Assembly: GCA_003222115.1 (NCBI GenBank)
Contig: QHUL01000065.1
Location: 1 to 64,000, forward strand
DNA length: 64,000 bases
Reading direction: 5' to 3'
From: Gemmatimonadota bacterium
GTDB taxonomy: Bacteria > Gemmatimonadota > Gemmatimonadetes > Gemmatimonadales > GWC2-71-9
In this document: positions 61,044 to 64,000 of the stretch, piece after piece
How positions within the stretch are numbered: position 1 is the first letter of the stretch
Layout of the letters: every line of letters starts with the position of its first letter
Notes under the pieces: generated by a model
The model's input: the letters and a program-made list of their open reading frames with translations, nothing else
Database searches by the model: none
What the model was told of the DNA's origin: nothing
Translations under genes and position numbers: made by a program

Positions 61044-61720
61044 TGCTCGACGGTGTGCGGGAACAAGAGGGTCGCGAGGGTCAGGAACACGACGTCGTAG
61101 GCCGCGAGCAACCTAAGCCAGCCGGCCACCTCGCTCAAGGGCCGCGCGGCGAGCAGCCGGGCGGTCACCTGCACCGCGCCCATGAGCGGCGGAATGAGAA
61201 ACGGGAGCAGCAGCACCGGCAACATCAGCTCGGCAAAGCGGGTGCGCACGAGCATCGCGCTGAACAGCGTGCCCACGGCCACGAACCCGACCGTCGCCAG
61301 GGCGATGACGCCGACGAGGGGCCCGAGCACGTCGGCCACCGGCACGTTGAAGAACAGCACGAACAGCGGCAGGCCCACGGCTTCCACCACCGCCACGAAC
61401 ACCAGGTTGGCGGCGAGCTTGCCCCAATAGATGCTGGTGCGGCTGATGGGCGCGACGAGCAACCCTTCGAGTGCCTGGTTGTCGAGCTCCAGCTGGAAGG
61501 CACGGTTCAACGCGAGCATCGCGGCGAAGGTGAACGTCACCCACAGAATGCTCGGCGCGAGGTCGATCGCCGCCACGGCCGAGGGGTCGCGCCCGAAGTT
61601 GAACACCATGAGGACGAGCGCCGTGAACACCACCGCCGAGAGGATCGCCGTGCGCGTGCGGAATTCGAGCACCAGGTCCTTGCGCGCCAGCGTCCACGCG
61701 TGGCGCAGCGTCTCACCCAC
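61040..61720 (-). CDS. ccmB: Heme ABC exporter permease CcmB
   Basis: 226 aa from GTG (VGETLRHAWTLARKDLVLEF), overlapping the ccmA end by 8 bp. Six membrane helices. The CcmB region FQLELDNQALEGLLVAPISR is present, as is LPVLLLPFLIPPLMGAVQVT. Partner of CcmA in the CcmABCD complex. Confidence 0.92.
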   Translation of the reverse strand: MGETLRHAWTLARKDLVLEFRTRTAILSAVVFTALVLMVFNFGRDPSAVAAIDLAPSILWVTFTFAAMLALNRAFQLELDNQALEGLLVAPISRTSIYWGKLAANLVFVAVVEAVGLPLFVLFFNVPVADVLGPLVGVIALATVGFVAVGTLFSAMLVRTRFAELMLPVLLLPFLIPPLMGAVQVTARLLAARPLSEVAGWLRLLAAYDVVFLTLATLLFPHTVEQ

Positions 61721-62393
61721 CGGCCACCGCCCGCCGGTACTCTTCGGCCACGGCGCCGGCCGTGCGGCCGCCGCGCGGCCCCAGGGACACGAACCGGCCG
61801 CCCTGCTGAAACGCGATGTCGGTGGCGAGCTCGACGCCCTCGTCCACGTTGTGCGTCGCGAGCACCACGATCCGCCCCGCGCCGGCGAGCTGCGCGAGCA
61901 GGCGGCGGAACTCGGCCGCCGCCGCCAGGTCGAGTCCCGTGAAGGGCTCGTCCAACAGCAGCACCCGCGGCTCGTGCAGCAGCGCGCGGGCGATCGCCGC
62001 GCGCTGCACCAGGCCCCGCGAGAGCGCGCGCACCGGCTCGTCCGCTCGATCCGCCAGCCCATGGCGGCGCAGCGCCTCGTCCACGCGGGCCCGCCGCAGA
62101 GGGGCCGGCACGTCGTACAGGGCGGCCCAAAAAAGCAGGTTCTCCCGCACCGTGAGATGCCCGTACAGGTGCGCTTGATGCCCCATCCAGCCAACCGCGC
62201 GCGGCCCACCCTCCACGTGCGTCGTGCCGGCCTGAGGGCGGATCAGTCCGACGAGTACCTTGAGCAGCGTCGTCTTGCCGGCGCCGTTCGGCCCGAAGAT
62301 CGCGAGCGTCTGCCCGGGAGTGAGATGGAAGGAAATGTCGTCCAGCGCCCGCACGCGACCGAAGGCGTGCCGCAGTCCCTCAACCCGCAGCAT
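61713..62393 (-). CDS. ccmA: Heme ABC exporter ATPase CcmA
   Basis: 226 aa. Walker A GPNGAGKTTLLKVLVG, signature LSRGLVQRAAIARALLH (LSxGxxQR) and Walker B VLLLDEPFTGLD, then the H-loop VLATHNVDEG. Q-loop region GWMGHQAHLYGHLTVREN fits CcmA. The start lies inside the end of the upstream receiver gene (14-bp overlap), so the two are translationally linked. Confidence 0.93.
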   Translation of the reverse strand: MLRVEGLRHAFGRVRALDDISFHLTPGQTLAIFGPNGAGKTTLLKVLVGLIRPQAGTTHVEGGPRAVGWMGHQAHLYGHLTVRENLLFWAALYDVPAPLRRARVDEALRRHGLADRADEPVRALSRGLVQRAAIARALLHEPRVLLLDEPFTGLDLAAAAEFRRLLAQLAGAGRIVVLATHNVDEGVELATDIAFQQGGRFVSLGPRGGRTAGAVAEEYRRAVAGG

Positions 62394-62748
62394 CGATGCG
62401 CGCGGCCAGGTCGTCCATGCTGAACGGCTTGACGAGATATCCGCTGTGCCCCAGGTCGAGCACGCTGATGAGGGGCTCCATGCTGACGTAGGCCGTTGTA
62501 ACGATGACGGGCAGCTGGGGACGGGAGACACGAACCTGCTGCAGCACGGTCACGCCGTCGGTGTCGGGCAGGCGCATGTCGAGCACCAGGACGTCGGGCT
62601 GAAAGTCCTCGAGCAGCCGCAGCGCCTCGGTTCCGCTCGAGGCGAACGCCAGCTCGTAGCGGGAAGCGAAGAATCGTTGGTAGGTCGACCGGAGGGCCGA
62701 CTCGTCCTCGACGAACAGCACTTTGCGCGGGGAGGCGGCGGACCCCAT
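62380..62748 (-). CDS. Stand-alone CheY-like receiver
   Basis: 122 aa, a single receiver domain. The acidic pair is VEDES (residues 13-17), the phosphoacceptor is Asp57 in VLVLDMRLPDTDG, the Thr/Ala switch is VTTAYVS and the Lys is in YLVKPFSMDDL. No output domain. It overlaps ccmA. Its kinase is not nearby; it may act with the STAS protein encoded 40 bp upstream. Confidence 0.88.
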   Translation of the reverse strand: MGSAASPRKVLFVEDESALRSTYQRFFASRYELAFASSGTEALRLLEDFQPDVLVLDMRLPDTDGVTVLQQVRVSRPQLPVIVTTAYVSMEPLISVLDLGHSGYLVKPFSMDDLAARIDAAG

Positions 62749-62788
62749 GGGGGGTCAATATACGCGCCGCGCTCCGCCCGTCTACGCC

Positions 62789-63100
62789 TCAGGCCACGCC
62801 GCTCTCGAGCTCGAAGAGGTCGTCGAGTTTCGTGAGGACGAGAAGAAAACGCAGCTCCTCATTGGCACCGCGCAGGCACACCGTGAGCCGGCGCTCCGCC
62901 GCCCGGCGCTGGATCAGCATCAGCGCCCCAAGCCCGGCGCTGTCCACCTGTCGTGTGCCGCTCATGTCGATGATCAGGCGGCCCGCGCCCTCAGGCAGCT
63001 GCTCCAACAGCTCGGCGGCGGCCCGACGGAAGTCGGTCCGCGACTCGAGCCCCAGCTGCTCGGGCGCGGCGAGGACCTTCTCGGTCGGGCGGGTAGACAT
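62789..63100 (-). CDS. STAS-domain anti-sigma factor antagonist-like protein
   Basis: 103 aa from ATG (MSTRPTEKVLAAPEQL), 9 nt after an aaggag ribosome site; the ATG three codons upstream abuts that site and is unlikely. The core IIDMSGTRQVDSAGLGALML has the conserved phosphorylatable serine (Ser54) of SpoIIAA/RsbV-type proteins. It probably binds an anti-sigma/serine kinase partner that is not encoded here. On the same strand as the receiver and ccm genes, and separated from acs by a 292-bp region with no gene. Confidence 0.83.
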   Translation of the reverse strand: MSTRPTEKVLAAPEQLGLESRTDFRRAAAELLEQLPEGAGRLIIDMSGTRQVDSAGLGALMLIQRRAAERRLTVCLRGANEELRFLLVLTKLDDLFELESGVA

Positions 63101-63292
63101 GGCCAGCATCTCCTTCACGGGCGGCTCCAGTGGTGATTGCCGCTCCCTCCTGCGACTCCAGTGCCACCCAGCTAAGCTGCGGGCGCTCAACCATTTGTCA
63201 AAAGGTGCGTGAGCCGGCGCACGCGCCGCGTCGTCGCAGAGCGAGCGGTGCGGCGCATATTGCAAGGGCGCAACACGCGCCCCGCCACCGCC

Positions 63293-63321
63293 TTGACCAC
63301 GCCTCCATAGAGCGGCATACC
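63293..63321 (+). promoter_or_regulatory. Tentative sigma-70 promoter for acs
   Basis: TTGACC (63293-63298), 17-bp spacer, CATACC (63316-63321). The -10 match is weak. It lies in the 292-bp divergent region between the STAS gene and acs; the remainder of that region shows nothing else. Confidence 0.3.
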
Positions 63322-63392
63322 TTACCTGAAACGGGACAACCCCCTGGCATGCTTCGGCAACGGGGACTGGTGCTGGCTAGGAGATCAATCAC

Positions 63393-64000
63393 ATGGCTAA
63401 GACAGTCGAGACGAAGGAGCTGACCGAGGTCAGTGAAGCGCAGATTGCGGTGCACTGGAAGGAAGAGGAGTACTACCAACCTTCCGAGAAATTCAAAGCA
63501 CAGGCGAATCTGCGAGACCCGCACGTCTTTGCAAAGTTCGGCCTCGACAAGTTTCCCGACTGTTTCAAGACGTATGCGGACATGCTGACCTGGTTCCAGC
63601 CATATCACACCGTCCTCGATACCAGCGACGCGCCGTTCTGGAAATGGTTTGTCGGGGGCAAGATCAACGCGGCGTACAACTGCGTGGACCGCCATCTGGC
63701 CAAGTACGGGAGCAAGGCAGCCTTTATTTTCGTGCCCGAACCTGAATCAGAGCCGGATGTGGTCATCACGTACCAGGAGCTCTACAGCCGGGTCAACGAA
63801 GTGGCTGCGCTGCTGCGCGGCATGGGACTCAAGGCGGGAGACCGCGTCACCTTTCACATGCCGATGGTCCCGGAGTTGCCGATCACGATGCTGGCGTGTG
63901 CGCGACTCGGCATCATCCACTCGCAAGTCTTCGGCGGTTTCAGCGGCCAGGCGTGCGGCTCGCGCATGCAGGACTCGGGCAGCCGGGTGCTGATTACGAT
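63393..64000 (+). CDS. acs: Acetyl-CoA synthetase, 3' part beyond the window
   Basis: 202 codons visible. The ATG is preceded by ctaggag about 9 nt away. The N-terminal ACS region (FKTYADMLTWFQPYHTVLD, PFWKWFVGGKINAAYNCVDR) is followed by the AMP-forming domain with VITYQELYSRVNEVAALLRG, FHMPMVPELPITMLACARLG and IIHSQVFGGFSGQA. It activates acetate to acetyl-CoA via acetyl-AMP. The catalytic P-loop and C-terminal domain are cut off. Codon use is noticeably less GC-rich than in neighbouring genes (frequent TTT, AAA, GAA, CAA), suggesting acquisition or different selection. Confidence 0.9.
   Translation, partial: MAKTVETKELTEVSEAQIAVHWKEEEYYQPSEKFKAQANLRDPHVFAKFGLDKFPDCFKTYADMLTWFQPYHTVLDTSDAPFWKWFVGGKINAAYNCVDRHLAKYGSKAAFIFVPEPESEPDVVITYQELYSRVNEVAALLRGMGLKAGDRVTFHMPMVPELPITMLACARLGIIHSQVFGGFSGQACGSRMQDSGSRVLIT

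Overview
The window is GC-rich (roughly 65-70 %), gene-dense DNA with many ATGA/GTGA/TGATG start-stop overlaps. It suggests a Gram-negative, diderm, aerobic soil-type bacterium: it carries a complete type IV pilus system, LptF/LptG, a TonB-dependent receptor, heme A synthase, cytochrome c maturation genes and a giant SprA-type outer-membrane protein. Gemmatimonadota is my best guess, inferred from the gene set and protein style; no rRNA or other decisive marker is present.

Layout. (1) 1-11.3 kb, minus strand: minor pilins (GspH/FimT-, PilV-, PilW- and PilX-like), then pilMNOPQ, a large Ig-repeat lipoprotein and a partial aroC. (2) 11.4-24.1 kb, minus strand: the regulatory and structural core of the pilus. 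Two NtrC-type two-component systems flank two nearly identical pilA genes, each with a well-matched sigma-54 -24/-12 promoter. The second two-component system runs directly into three glycosylation-type genes (a GT2 polyprenyl-phosphate sugar synthase, a GT-C transferase and a TMTC-like protein), and a further GT-C gene lies upstream. (3) 24.1-26.5 kb: a secreted JAMM-type protein, a quinone oxidoreductase, a cupin and a small acidic protein. (4) 26.5-31.1 kb, minus strand: pilB-pilT-pilC with a ComEA-like gene upstream. (5) 31.2-41 kb: an M28 peptidase and the giant sprA-like gene on minus, diverging from lptF-lptG on plus. (6) 41-50.3 kb: a TonB-dependent receptor, a frameshifted APC permease, ctaA, an MsbA-like ABC exporter, an M24 peptidase and a V4R-like protein. 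(7) 50.3-56.9 kb, plus strand: an ECF sigma factor and zinc anti-sigma factor head a co-directional run of DUF92 protein, FAD oxidoreductase, flavin reductase, methyltransferase, SRPBCC protein, FabF-like ketosynthase and aquaporin. (8) 56.9-63.1 kb: hemDCB, ccmABCD (including a 33-aa CcmD), a TPR protein, a stand-alone receiver and a STAS protein. (9) The window ends inside an acetyl-CoA synthetase gene of visibly lower GC.

The most unusual structural signal is a set of dispersed mini-elements built from seven-nucleotide units. Most are arranged as inverted repeats around a short core. Unit sequence differs between elements (GCGGAAT, GAYGTCT, GAYRGCY, GGGGGAA, GCTCCCT) but the 7-nt period is constant. 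They occupy intergenic gaps, supply stop codons, sit next to a start codon, or lie in frame inside genes (the pilR-like regulator, the M24 peptidase, the methyltransferase). A second class of short, nearly perfect palindromes lies in frame in aroC, ctaA and the DUF92 gene and between a convergent gene pair. No tRNA, rRNA, CRISPR array, transposase or phage gene was found.
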